The translations under genes and the position numbers were made by a program. Shown here in pieces: positions 54,947 through 62,655 of a stretch of 64,000 bases of DNA (positions within the stretch are counted from its first letter, which is position 1; every line of letters starts with the position of its first letter). Source of the stretch: Gloeocapsopsis crepidinum LEGE 06123 (GTDB lineage Bacteria; Cyanobacteriota; Cyanobacteriia; Cyanobacteriales; Chroococcidiopsidaceae); contig NZ_JADEWN010000020.1 in the NCBI RefSeq assembly GCF_015207655.1, positions 1 through 64,000 of the forward strand. Direction: 5' to 3'. The notes below the pieces were generated by a model, which saw only the letters and a list, made by a program, of their open reading frames with translations, ran no database searches and was not told the DNA's origin.

Positions 54947-55945
54947 ATGCTATGGCTTATTGTACCCCTTGGGGTATTGATTGGAGTAGTCGGGTTTGGA
55001 GCAATTTATCAAGCACTTGCCACAAGTCGCGATCGCCGAAAGTTTCCGCCATCTGGAAAATTAATTGAAATCAATGGTAAAACTTGGCACTATCAAATTA
55101 TGGGTGAAGGTCACTTGACAGTCGTTGTAGATAGTGGAACCGGAGGCACTCACTTAGATTGGCAATTAGTGCAGCCTGAAGTTGCCAAATTTACGAGAAT
55201 TTTAACCTACGATAGAGCAGGCTATGGCTGGAGTGATATGAGTTCAGAAACACGCACGGCTGAGCAAGTCGTCAGTGAGTTGCGACAACTTTTGAGAGAG
55301 GTTGAAATTGAGCCGCCATATGTCTTAGTAGGAATGTCTTTAGGTGGTTTATTTAGTCGCTTATTTGCCTATTGCTATCCAGAAGAAGTGGCTGGGATGG
55401 TTTTAGTGGATGTTGCTCATGAGAGAATGTATGAGGAGACACCAGTCGAATGGGTTGAATTGAACCAACGACTTGAAAGATTGTTAACTCATGTAGTGCC
55501 GATTATAGCCCGTATCGGGCTGCTTCGTTTGCTTGTCGCTTTTGATTCTTTGCCTATGGCGGCTGGTCTATTTCAAAAATTTCCACCTTCAATGCGACCT
55601 CTTGCTAAAGCACTCTATTCTCAAACACAGTTTGGCAAAACCTTTGCTCAAGAGTCAGCTGCGGTATCAGTAAGCATGAGCCAGGTTGAACAAGCACGAA
55701 AGATAAAGCCATTTCCTGACATCCCTCTAATTGTCTTGTCGTCTGGAAAGCCAGACTTCGATATAACCCAAGATGTGCTTCAGAAACTGCAAGAATTACA
55801 TGCAGATCTGGCTAGTGAGTCACCCCAAGGCATTCACATTATTGCTCGCGAAAGTGGACACGCAATCCAACTCGATAAACCAGAATTAGTCGTTGATGCA
55901 ATTCGCCAAGTTTTTGAAAAAGTGCGTTGTGGTAGCGCTCTGTAA
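54947..55945 (+). CDS. Alpha/beta hydrolase with N-terminal membrane anchor
   Basis: 332 aa. An N-terminal helix (LWLIVPLGVLIGVVGFGAIY) probably anchors it. The hydrolase core has the oxyanion region VDSGTGGTHLDW, nucleophile S131 in GMSLGG, and catalytic His in ARESGHAIQLDKPELV. The Asp is probably in LSSGKPDFD. This is the general alpha/beta hydrolase_1 fold; the substrate is unknown. The start ATG at 54947 has AAGGA nine bases upstream. Confidence 0.87.
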   Translation: MLWLIVPLGVLIGVVGFGAIYQALATSRDRRKFPPSGKLIEINGKTWHYQIMGEGHLTVVVDSGTGGTHLDWQLVQPEVAKFTRILTYDRAGYGWSDMSSETRTAEQVVSELRQLLREVEIEPPYVLVGMSLGGLFSRLFAYCYPEEVAGMVLVDVAHERMYEETPVEWVELNQRLERLLTHVVPIIARIGLLRLLVAFDSLPMAAGLFQKFPPSMRPLAKALYSQTQFGKTFAQESAAVSVSMSQVEQARKIKPFPDIPLIVLSSGKPDFDITQDVLQKLQELHADLASESPQGIHIIARESGHAIQLDKPELVVDAIRQVFEKVRCGSAL

Positions 55946-56043
55946 TAACCATGTTGGAAATGCAGCAGTATCATCTTGATGGTCAGAAAATAACGCCTCA
56001 ACTCTTGATAAGACATTGCTGCATAATCAACTAAACTCATCAC
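55940..56043 (-). pseudogene. DUF6887-like gene remnant
   Basis: The frame starting at 56043 reads VDYAAMSYQELRRYFL, the start of small cyanobacterial proteins (DUF6887) with an M-S-x-x-E-L-R-x-Y-x-L motif. The matching continuation (DHQDDTAAFPTWLLQ) appears only in another frame, so a frameshift destroys it, and the rest is absent. The usual DUF6888 partner is not found. Confidence 0.4.
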
Positions 56044-56062
56044 AGCACCTCTTTGCTTCTGT

Positions 56063-57037
56063 TCAAATTACGGATTTTTCAAGTAATTTAACACTCGCAT
56101 AAATTGCATCAATATGAGAAGTGGGGATTTGCGTTAATTTTCCGAGTTCTGCAACTGCACCAACGATTGCATCCACTTCGGTCGGACGATGTGCTTCAAT
56201 ATCTTGTAACATCGAGGTTTTGTGTGCGCCTACTTTTTCTGCCCCTTCGATACGTTGCTCTAGGGAAATACCAAACTCAACTCCCAGTTTTTCTGCGATC
56301 GCCTGGGCTTCAAGCATCATATTTCGTGCCAGTTCTCGCGTTAAAGAGTATTGACAAATCTCTTCTAGTGTGCATCTAGTTAATGCACTAATGGGATTAA
56401 AAGCTAAATTCCCCCACAATTTAATCCATAACTCATTGCGGATTTGGTTGCGTACAGGGGCTTTGATTCCAGCTTGACGAAAAGTTTGCGACAGTTGTTG
56501 AATGCGAGTACTTTTACTACCATCAAGTTCACCCAAAGAAAAGCGATCGCCCTCAATATGTTGTACGATTCCTGGGGCTGCAAGTTCAGCAGCAGGATAC
56601 ACCACACACCCAATCACGCGATCGACAGGAATGTTTGCTTCCACAATTCCTTGAGGATCGACAGACTGAATTTGATAGTCAGCATAAGAACTATTTAACT
56701 TGCGAAAATACCACCAGGGAATACCATTTTGAGCAGTAACAACAATGGTTTCATCACCATACAAAGCAGGTAAACTAGTTGCAACACTTGGTACACTCTG
56801 CGCTTTCAATGCCACAATCACGACATCTTGAGTTCCAGCAGCAGAAATATCTTGCGTCGCAACAACATTTTTTATTAACTCTTCTGTACCATCTGCATTG
56901 CGTAGCGTTAAACCTTTTTCCTGTATAGCTTGCAGATGCGCCCCGCGTGCAATTAAAGTGACTTGTTCGCCAGCAAGCGCCAACTTAGCACCAATATATC
57001 CTCCAATAGCACCTGCACCAACAATACAAATTTTCAT
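56063..57037 (-). CDS. panE: 2-dehydropantoate 2-reductase
   Basis: 324 aa. NADPH Rossmann motif GAGAIG (7-12), the VVALKAQSV segment, the T-A-Q-N-G-I-P motif and the C-terminal catalytic K206 in WIKLWGNLAFNPISALT. A final SMLQDIEAHRPTEVDAIVGA segment is typical. It reduces ketopantoate to pantoate in pantothenate/CoA synthesis. The family also includes related dehydrogenases, so the substrate is likely but not certain. It starts 88 bp before the end of the acyl-CoA-ligase gene region on the same strand. Confidence 0.9.
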   Translation of the reverse strand: MKICIVGAGAIGGYIGAKLALAGEQVTLIARGAHLQAIQEKGLTLRNADGTEELIKNVVATQDISAAGTQDVVIVALKAQSVPSVATSLPALYGDETIVVTAQNGIPWWYFRKLNSSYADYQIQSVDPQGIVEANIPVDRVIGCVVYPAAELAAPGIVQHIEGDRFSLGELDGSKSTRIQQLSQTFRQAGIKAPVRNQIRNELWIKLWGNLAFNPISALTRCTLEEICQYSLTRELARNMMLEAQAIAEKLGVEFGISLEQRIEGAEKVGAHKTSMLQDIEAHRPTEVDAIVGAVAELGKLTQIPTSHIDAIYASVKLLEKSVI

Positions 57038-57125
57038 CGCGCTATATCAAATTCGGTTAATTATCCACAATGTGACTAGTGGTTAATAACTCAAGGATAT
57101 TCTAGTTGAATAACTAGAGATGATA

Positions 57126-58643
57126 TCAATCTTTCAGTTTCAGCAGCTTTGCCATATTCAACCGTTGCAATTTACCTGTTGCACCTCGTGGTAACTCTTC
57201 TAGAATATGCAACTGACGGGGAATTTTAAATTCTGCGAGAAGTTCTGAACAATGTTTGCGCAATTCTTGTTCGCTTACTGTATTATCCTTCAGAACCACC
57301 GCCGCATGGATATCTTCACCTAAAGTTTTATGCGGTACAGCAAACGAAAGTGCTTCCGCAACAGCAACATGACGTAGTAAAACATTATCAACTTCTACAG
57401 GAAAAATTTTTTCTCCGCCTCGGTTAATCAACTCTTTAATTCTCCCAGTCAAAGAAAGATAGCCCTCTGCATCAATTACCCCTTGATCGCCAGTACGGAA
57501 CCAACCATGAGTAAAAGCTTTAGCATTAGCTTCTGGGTTATTTTCATAACCATCAAACACATTTGCACCCTTAACGACTATCTCACCCAATTGCCCTGGT
57601 TTTAGCAAATTGCCATCTTCATCCATAATCCCGACTTCTACACCGAACCCATAACCAACACTTCCAGGTTTGCGCGTACTCGGAGGTAGCGGATTAGATG
57701 TCATTTGGTGCGATGCTTCTGTCATGCTGTATGCTTCAAGTACTGGAGTATTAAAAGTAGCTTCCAAGCGTTCTAAAACAACTGGCGGTAGCGAGGAACT
57801 ACTCGAACGAATGAATCGTAAACGACTCGCTGCGATCGCTTCTTGATTGCGTTCAGCCCTTGCTAATAGTAGTTGATGCATGGTTGGTACTGCCGAGTAC
57901 CATGTTGGTTGAAACTCACTTAAGATCCGCCAAAACTCCATTGCATTAAAGCCGGTAGGACAAATGACAGTTCCACCTGATGCTAAAGTAGATAGCATTG
58001 AAGCAACAATTCCGTGGACGTGAAACAGCGGCATAATACATAAAGCGCGATCGCTGGCACTCAAGTTATAAGTACTAATAATGTTGTGTGCTGAGGCTGC
58101 AAGATTGCGATGTTTGATTGGTACGCACTTGGGGCGACTCGTAGTACCACTCGTATGTAGAATCATCGCCACATCTTCTGATTCTGTTTGTTCAATTGTT
58201 CGCGGTGGATATTCTTTATCTTGAATCTTTTGTAAGGACAACGTACCATCAGATTTTGGTGTTGCTTGAATCACCATCATCTCAGGAGTCACCGCCGCTT
58301 GCGCTGCTGCAATACCATCTCCTAAAACAATTAAAGCGATCGCTTGTGTATCTTGATAATAAAACGCAAATTCTTCTTGTTTATATTTAGGATTGAGTGG
58401 GGCTGCTGTACCGCACGTTGCGGCTGCGAGGTATGTCAAGATCATTTCAGGACTATTTGGCATAGCGATCGCAATTCGCGATCCACGTCCAATTCCGAAA
58501 TTGTTTAACTGTGCAGCAAGTTCTATAATCTGTTGGCGCACTTGTCCATAAGTTAAACTCGGTTTATCGGGTGCAACTATTGCCGGATGATGCTCTTCTC
58601 CTGTTAGGAGATCTAATAACGTTACTGATTTAAGTGAAGTCAT
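57126..58643 (-). CDS. Oxalyl-CoA synthetase-like (AAE3/Pcs60-type) ligase
   Basis: 505 aa, ANL superfamily. The ATP loop L-H-T-S-G-T-T-S-R-P-K (162-172) is followed by Cys173 where most members have Gly. Then MPLFHVHGIVASMLSTLASG, WYSAVPTMHQLLLARAERN, LEAYSMTEASHQMTSNPLPP, GWFRTGDQG and GRIKELINRGGEKIFPVEVD, and the late catalytic Lys in GATGKLQR. The TSGTTSRPK, EASHxMTSNPLP and INRGGEKI features match plant AAE3 and yeast Pcs60, oxalate-CoA ligases. An oxalate-degrading role is likely; other carboxylates are possible. Confidence 0.88.
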   Translation of the reverse strand: MTSLKSVTLLDLLTGEEHHPAIVAPDKPSLTYGQVRQQIIELAAQLNNFGIGRGSRIAIAMPNSPEMILTYLAAATCGTAAPLNPKYKQEEFAFYYQDTQAIALIVLGDGIAAAQAAVTPEMMVIQATPKSDGTLSLQKIQDKEYPPRTIEQTESEDVAMILHTSGTTSRPKCVPIKHRNLAASAHNIISTYNLSASDRALCIMPLFHVHGIVASMLSTLASGGTVICPTGFNAMEFWRILSEFQPTWYSAVPTMHQLLLARAERNQEAIAASRLRFIRSSSSSLPPVVLERLEATFNTPVLEAYSMTEASHQMTSNPLPPSTRKPGSVGYGFGVEVGIMDEDGNLLKPGQLGEIVVKGANVFDGYENNPEANAKAFTHGWFRTGDQGVIDAEGYLSLTGRIKELINRGGEKIFPVEVDNVLLRHVAVAEALSFAVPHKTLGEDIHAAVVLKDNTVSEQELRKHCSELLAEFKIPRQLHILEELPRGATGKLQRLNMAKLLKLKD

Positions 58644-58877
58644 AAGATTCCTTCTAAGTTGCTAGAGTTGCACCTATTTTTGAGATTTTTTAGTACTATA
58701 GCAATTCTTTGTGAGTTGTAAACTTTTTTTGAAACGTAGACGCATAGCGGCTTGCCGTAGGCTACCACAAAGGACACAAAGAGAAGAGATAGGGAGAGGT
58801 CTTTCACAAAGAACTTAGGATTAATCTACTAATCAGGGTAATTTTAATAAGTAGCAAGGATTACTTTAGTTTCTGGT

Positions 58878-59147
58878 TTATTCGATACAAACAAGCCGTA
58901 ACTCAAATGTTTCACTCGTTGGAAATTTTCGCCCAACTATCAAAAAATTATATAGTTGCCTTCTCCAATCAGGTACATCGCGCATCTCATTTTGATTGTC
59001 AATTTTTTCTTGGTGGAAAATTGCTTCTTTTATGTTACTAAGTGCTTCCTCTTTATTACTTCCTTGTCTTACTATTCCCATATCCAAACATAAAGCTAGC
59101 CATTCATTTCTATGTCTTTTAAGTACGATAGTGTAAATATTATTCAT
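58878..59147 (-). CDS. HicB-like protein (orphan antitoxin-type)
   Basis: 89 aa. It begins YTIVLKRHRNEWLALCLDMG, then RQGSNKEEALSNIKEAIFHQ, the partial RNase-H-like fold of HicB antitoxins. No DNA-binding domain follows and no hicA toxin gene is adjacent; a cyanobacterial group of solo HicB-like proteins has this layout. It is divergent from the DUF4258/DUF2283 pair, 142 bp away. Function unknown. Confidence 0.75.
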   Translation of the reverse strand: MNNIYTIVLKRHRNEWLALCLDMGIVRQGSNKEEALSNIKEAIFHQEKIDNQNEMRDVPDWRRQLYNFLIVGRKFPTSETFELRLVCIE

Positions 59148-59243
59148 ATAAAAATCCTGTTAAACTAACAACCCTACATTTTATCAATTTCTTAATATGC
59201 AGGTTAAGCTATAGGTAGTAAAATAATAAAATAAGAAGTTAGT

Positions 59244-59271
59244 ATGATAGAAATTCAAAGTTAGCTATCAT
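59244..59271. promoter_or_regulatory. Inverted repeat upstream of the DUF4258/DUF2283 pair
   Basis: ATGATAG (59244-59250) and CTATCAT (59265-59271) are perfect 7-bp arms with a 14-bp spacer, ending 18 bp before the DUF4258 start codon. This is where an autoregulatory toxin-antitoxin operator would be expected; the repeat is the observation, the role is inference. Confidence 0.5.
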
Positions 59272-59289
59272 GGTTTTTGTAAACATATA

Positions 59290-59547
59290 ATGAAAGAAGT
59301 TCGTTTCAGCGCACATTCTCCATTAAAAATGGAAATACTGAAACGTCATGGAATAAGCATTAATCCTGAATTTGTTATTAAGGTAATACAGTCGCCTGAC
59401 AAGCTAGATTATGAAATATACGACAAGCGAGTTGCTCAAAAACGATTGAATGCAAACTTAGTGTTACGTGTAGTCTACCGTGAATTCAGTACATTTGTTT
59501 TTGTTATAACTCTTTATCCAGGTAGGAGGTCTAGGTATGAAAATTAG
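59290..59547 (+). CDS. DUF4258 protein, putative toxin of a two-gene module
   Basis: 85 aa. It reads VRFSAHSPLKMEILKRHGIS, then VIQSPDKLDYEIYDKRVAQK and NLVLRVVYREFSTFVFVITL, a RelE/BrnT-like small alpha-beta fold with conserved His, Arg and Tyr positions of DUF4258. It overlaps the DUF2283 gene by 11 bp. In cyanobacteria these two are commonly paired, and toxin-antitoxin function is proposed for them; activity is not demonstrated here. Confidence 0.8.
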   Translation: MKEVRFSAHSPLKMEILKRHGISINPEFVIKVIQSPDKLDYEIYDKRVAQKRLNANLVLRVVYREFSTFVFVITLYPGRRSRYEN

Positions 59548-59728
59548 CTATAGTAAGGACGCAGATGCACTTTTGATGGAACTATCTGACGAACCTATTG
59601 CTTATGCCGAAAATGCAGAAAAAGTCATTTTGCATTACTCAAATGACGAAAAGCTTGTTCTTATTGAAATTTTAGACTTCCGTCATCTTATGTCAGATAA
59701 AACAGTAGCGGAGTTGTTAGCATCTTAG
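59537..59728 (+). CDS. DUF2283 protein, putative antitoxin partner
   Basis: 63 aa. It starts MKISYSKDADALLMELSDEP, then VILHYSNDEKLVLIEILDFR, the typical DUF2283 pattern (Y-D-x-x-A-D-x-L and I-E-I-L-D). The ribosome site AGGAGG at 59524-59529 is among the strongest in the window and lies within the DUF4258 gene, so the partner is well translated from the same transcript, as expected for an antitoxin. Confidence 0.82.
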   Translation: MKISYSKDADALLMELSDEPIAYAENAEKVILHYSNDEKLVLIEILDFRHLMSDKTVAELLAS

Positions 59729-59790
59729 TTGTTTTAACATAGCTAGGCGATCGCTTTGTTCTAATACTACTATGCAAATACGTACAAGGT

Positions 59791-60651
59791 ATGAATCAAG
59801 ATATTAGTGCAAAGTCTCACTTACAAATTGTGCCGCGATCGCCAATTTTATCAAGTCTAGAAGTTTCCAATCTCCTGCGTGTTGAACAACACTATCAACT
59901 TGCAAATGGCTCGTCTGAATGTTGTCTTCCTCATTATCTTTTAAGCATTCATCTTGGACAACCTATTCAATTAGAACGCATCCTTGATGGGCGACAAAGC
60001 CCTGCGTATTTAACCCAAGGCGACATCATGCTGACGCCTCCCCACACACATCGCAAATTGTCTTGGAATACTGATGCAGAATTTTTGTTACTCCGCCTTG
60101 AACCACAACTTCTGGCTTCTGCTGGATCTGATGTCGATCTAGAACGTATTGAAATTACACCACAATTAAAAATTCGCGATTCCCTGCTGCAACAAATCGG
60201 TTTAGCACTCAAAACAGAACTAAAATCAAATCGACTCGATCGCCTTTATGCTGATTCAATGGCAAATGCCTTAGCTGTTCATGTCTTACGACGATACTCA
60301 ACGCAAAAGCAGAACATTCGCTCTTACACTGGTGGTTTACCTAACCATAAGCTACAACAAGCAATTGACTATATTCAAGCTTATTTAGCAGAAGACATCT
60401 CATTGCAAGCGATCGCATCTGAACTCGGTATGAGCCAGTATTATTTTGCTCGACTATTCAAACAGTCTACAGGCTACTCTCCCTATCAGTATCTCATCAA
60501 ATGCCGTATTGAACGCGCCCAAGAATTACTGACGCAGACTCAGCATATCGCCAATGTTGCTTTGCAAGTTGGATTCACTAGCCAAAGTCAATTTGGCAGA
60601 CATTTCAAGCGCCTTACTGGAGTGACACCAAAACAATTTTTAATGAAATAG
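59791..60651 (+). CDS. AraC-family transcription regulator
   Basis: 286 aa. The N-terminal half is a cupin-like sensor (GDIMLTPPHTHRKLSWNTDA). The C-terminal 95 residues hold two HTH motifs: LQAIASELGMSQYYFARLFK and IANVALQVGFTSQSQFGRHF, ending in the G-V-T-P-K-Q-F hallmark. In cyanobacteria such regulators often stand beside siderophore-receptor genes. Here the gene is followed by the ABM protein and the relic of a TonB receptor, so it may once have controlled iron uptake. That is inference. Confidence 0.9.
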   Translation: MNQDISAKSHLQIVPRSPILSSLEVSNLLRVEQHYQLANGSSECCLPHYLLSIHLGQPIQLERILDGRQSPAYLTQGDIMLTPPHTHRKLSWNTDAEFLLLRLEPQLLASAGSDVDLERIEITPQLKIRDSLLQQIGLALKTELKSNRLDRLYADSMANALAVHVLRRYSTQKQNIRSYTGGLPNHKLQQAIDYIQAYLAEDISLQAIASELGMSQYYFARLFKQSTGYSPYQYLIKCRIERAQELLTQTQHIANVALQVGFTSQSQFGRHFKRLTGVTPKQFLMK

Positions 60652-60740
60652 CAAGAATCTTCTAAAATCGCAAAAAACGACTATACAGACGCAGTGGAAG
60701 ATTTGTAGCCTTATTTATCAAACACGTATCAAGCGGTTCC

Positions 60741-61463
60741 ATGCTGAGTTTATTTATGCGTAAGTTTCATAAAATTGCAGCGATCGCACTGTTAGTGCTT
60801 GGAGTTCTCACCGGAATGCCGAACATAGCAAAAGCTGATACTAGTATTCCTCTAGATACCACCAATGAAGTCGTTAATGTTGTGACGGTTTATCCCACAA
60901 CCTCGAATCAAGCGAAAGTTCTTTCAGAAGTTTCCCAAACCGAACCGACATTCTCCAAAACTCCTGGTTTTCAAGACTCCGCAATTCTGAAAGCGCAGGA
61001 TGGCACACAAGTAATTGCATTATCTCAATGGCAAGGAAAAGACTTATCTAGCTTCCAGTCATATGCAAAAGAACACGTACTAAACGTTTCCACACAGACA
61101 CCGCAAACCTTTGCTTGTAAAGTGCAACATACTGAAACCAGAACAACATCGCCTAGTTTCAATCAAGGGGATGTCATCATGCTTAGCCAATTTAAGATGA
61201 AGCCAGGTCAAGATCAATCTGAACTTGCAACAATCGTTACTCAAGAGATGCCCAGTGTACTACAAATGACTCCAGGATTACAGTGGGCAGCAATGTGTCC
61301 TAGTACAGATCAATCTACAATTGCTTTACTCGCCCGTTGGAATAGTCGTGAAGATTTCGAGTCACTCGGTCAACAACCTGGTTTTGACAAAGAAACTAAT
61401 TACTGGCAAACTTATGCTGATAATGAACACGGTCTTTACGATGTCGTAAAAATTATCCGCTAA
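60741..61463 (+). CDS. Secreted protein with two antibiotic-biosynthesis-monooxygenase (ABM) domains
   Basis: 240 aa (an inner ATG at 60756 is also possible). A signal peptide (IAAIALLVLGVLTGMPNIAK, cut near KA/DT) precedes two ferredoxin-like ABM repeats: VVNVVTVYPTTSNQAKVLSE with QVIALSQWQGKD, then VIMLSQFKMKPGQDQSELAT with STIALLARWNSREDF. ABM domains act as monooxygenases or heme/quinone-handling proteins without a bound cofactor. Function here is unknown; the neighbouring AraC regulator suggests regulated expression. Confidence 0.85.
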   Translation: MLSLFMRKFHKIAAIALLVLGVLTGMPNIAKADTSIPLDTTNEVVNVVTVYPTTSNQAKVLSEVSQTEPTFSKTPGFQDSAILKAQDGTQVIALSQWQGKDLSSFQSYAKEHVLNVSTQTPQTFACKVQHTETRTTSPSFNQGDVIMLSQFKMKPGQDQSELATIVTQEMPSVLQMTPGLQWAAMCPSTDQSTIALLARWNSREDFESLGQQPGFDKETNYWQTYADNEHGLYDVVKIIR

Positions 61464-61467
61464 TTTT

Positions 61468-61614
61468 TTAGAAAAGAACTTAGCGGTTTCAACCGCAGCT
61501 ACACTCGATCTTTCAGATCCACTGAGTGATGACAATAGCGTATTGTATCGCTTGAACGCGGCGTATGAGAACTCTGGGAGTTTCCGCAAACTTTACCTGT
61601 CTTCACAGGTTTTT
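61468..61614 (+). pseudogene. Fragment of a TonB-dependent siderophore receptor gene
   Basis: In one frame the region reads AVSTAATLDLSDPLSDDNSV then LYRLNAAYENSGSFRKLYLS. The pattern D-L-(S/T)-D/G-P-L...LYRLN-A-Y-x-N-S-G-S-F-R is that of the early barrel strands of cyanobacterial FhuA/FepA-type siderophore receptors. About 45 codons survive, with no start, plug or C-terminus. The AraC gene upstream fits the usual neighbourhood. Confidence 0.55.
61595..61614 (+). terminator. Hairpin with T-run after the ABM gene
   Basis: ACCTGT (61595-61600), loop CTTC, ACAGGT (61605-61610), then TTTT: a rho-independent terminator form for plus-strand transcripts. The stem is only 6 bp. Confidence 0.65.
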
Positions 61615-61634
61615 ATCACTCTTATTTTCGCATT

Positions 61635-61662
61635 AGTCCACGGAGGTGGACTTAGTTTTTTA
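61635..61662 (+). terminator. Second hairpin with T-run
   Basis: AGTCCAC (61635-61641), loop GGAG, GTGGACT (61646-61652), then TAGTTTTTTA. Tandem with the previous hairpin, so termination of the ABM transcript is well secured ahead of the convergent DUF72 gene. Confidence 0.65.
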
Positions 61663-61688
61663 GCTGCGAATTTATTCGCCAAGCTGAT

Positions 61689-62537
61689 CTAAAACAAACT
61701 TAGTTGCGTAGGAGTATCATCAACACTATCCCAAAGAAGTGGCGGAACTGAGACACCATGTTGTTCTAACATCTGTTGAAAATATCTTGCATTTACAGGC
61801 GATCGCGCTTCTTTCGGACAATGCACAAAAAAATACACTCGCGTACCTTGACGCAACCACTCATCAACAACACCTACCCACTCTTGCAAAAAGCTTTGAT
61901 TCAACTTCTGTTGCGGATGACTAATAAAGCGAATCAAACTAAAAGGTGCAGTTACACTCCGTTGTAAAGGTAACTGAGGCTTACGACGTTCGGAAATCTG
62001 GATATCTTCGGGTGTATCATAAATCGGACGCGAATCAAGCAAAACACGCCCAATACCCAAATCTTCTAGCAAATCATTGAGTTGACTTGCAAAAGGTTCC
62101 GCAAACCAGTCAGGATGACGCACCTCTAGCGCTAATTCTGCCTTTTCCTGTGACCAAGTACTCAAAAAAGTCGTCAAATCTTCCAACAATTCAGGACTAT
62201 AGCGCGGCGGTAATTGTGCAAAAATTGGTCCTAAGCGACTTTCCAAACCCCGCATCCGTTCCAAAAAACTCAAAGCGCCAGGAATCGCAGGTTTCAATAA
62301 TCCTTGATGTGTTAACTCTCGCGGTAACTTTAAACAAAACTCAAACCCCGACGGCGTATCCGCAGCCCACCGCGCCACCGTTTCAGGATCAGGCGTCGCA
62401 TAAAAAGTCGTATTTCCCTCAACCGTCGTTAACCGCCGACCATAAAGCTGCAAAAACTCACTCGCCCGACTCCCCGCCGGATAAAAATTGCCAACCCAAC
62501 CCTTATACGACCACACTGCACACCCAAGACGAAACAT
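61689..62537 (-). CDS. DUF72 (YecE-like) family protein
   Basis: 282 aa. It starts FRLGCAVWSYKGWVGNFYPA, then VEGNTTFYATPDPETVARWA, FEFCLKLPRELTHQ, LGPIFAQLPPRYSPEL and YFFVHCPKEARSPVNARYFQ. These are the marks of DUF72, a TIM-barrel family of unknown function seen in most bacteria. Length is normal. A downstream hairpin pair separates it from the ABM gene; it follows the UbiH-type gene on the same strand. Confidence 0.92.
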   Translation of the reverse strand: MFRLGCAVWSYKGWVGNFYPAGSRASEFLQLYGRRLTTVEGNTTFYATPDPETVARWAADTPSGFEFCLKLPRELTHQGLLKPAIPGALSFLERMRGLESRLGPIFAQLPPRYSPELLEDLTTFLSTWSQEKAELALEVRHPDWFAEPFASQLNDLLEDLGIGRVLLDSRPIYDTPEDIQISERRKPQLPLQRSVTAPFSLIRFISHPQQKLNQSFLQEWVGVVDEWLRQGTRVYFFVHCPKEARSPVNARYFQQMLEQHGVSVPPLLWDSVDDTPTQLSLF

Positions 62538-62539
62538 AC

Positions 62540-62567
62540 TAATTTGTAATTTGTAATTCGTAATTTT
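62540..62567. repeat. Tandem heptamer TAATTTG x4
   Basis: Four consecutive 7-bp units (TAATTTG, TAATTTG, TAATTCG, TAATTTT) directly upstream of the DUF72 start codon. Such short tandemly repeated repetitive sequences are common in filamentous and related cyanobacteria. No function is known. Confidence 0.6.
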
Positions 62568-62593
62568 CTATTTTCCTCTGCCCCCTGTTCACG

Positions 62594-62631
62594 CCAGTTT
62601 GCTCAACGGGGAAACCCCCGCACGCAACTGG
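62594..62631. repeat. Two-stem palindromic repeat
   Basis: CCAGTTTGC (62594-62602) pairs with GCAACTGG (62624-62631) with one bulged base, and inside it CGGGG (62607-62611) pairs with CCCCG (62616-62620). The GC-rich inner stem could work as a terminator for the UbiH-type gene or be a dispersed cyanobacterial palindrome. Confidence 0.5.
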
Positions 62632-62655
62632 TTCCTCTGCCTCTCTGCTTCCGCT

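Noticed and set aside
58735-58770. GC-rich palindromic stretch (AGCGGCTTGCCGTAGGCT) as an operator
   Set aside because: It resembles common dispersed cyanobacterial palindromic repeats and is not near a start codon in a useful position.
62087-62542. 151-codon plus-strand ORF
   Set aside because: It lies wholly opposite the well-supported DUF72 gene, is Pro/Thr/Gln-rich as antisense frames often are, and has no family resemblance.
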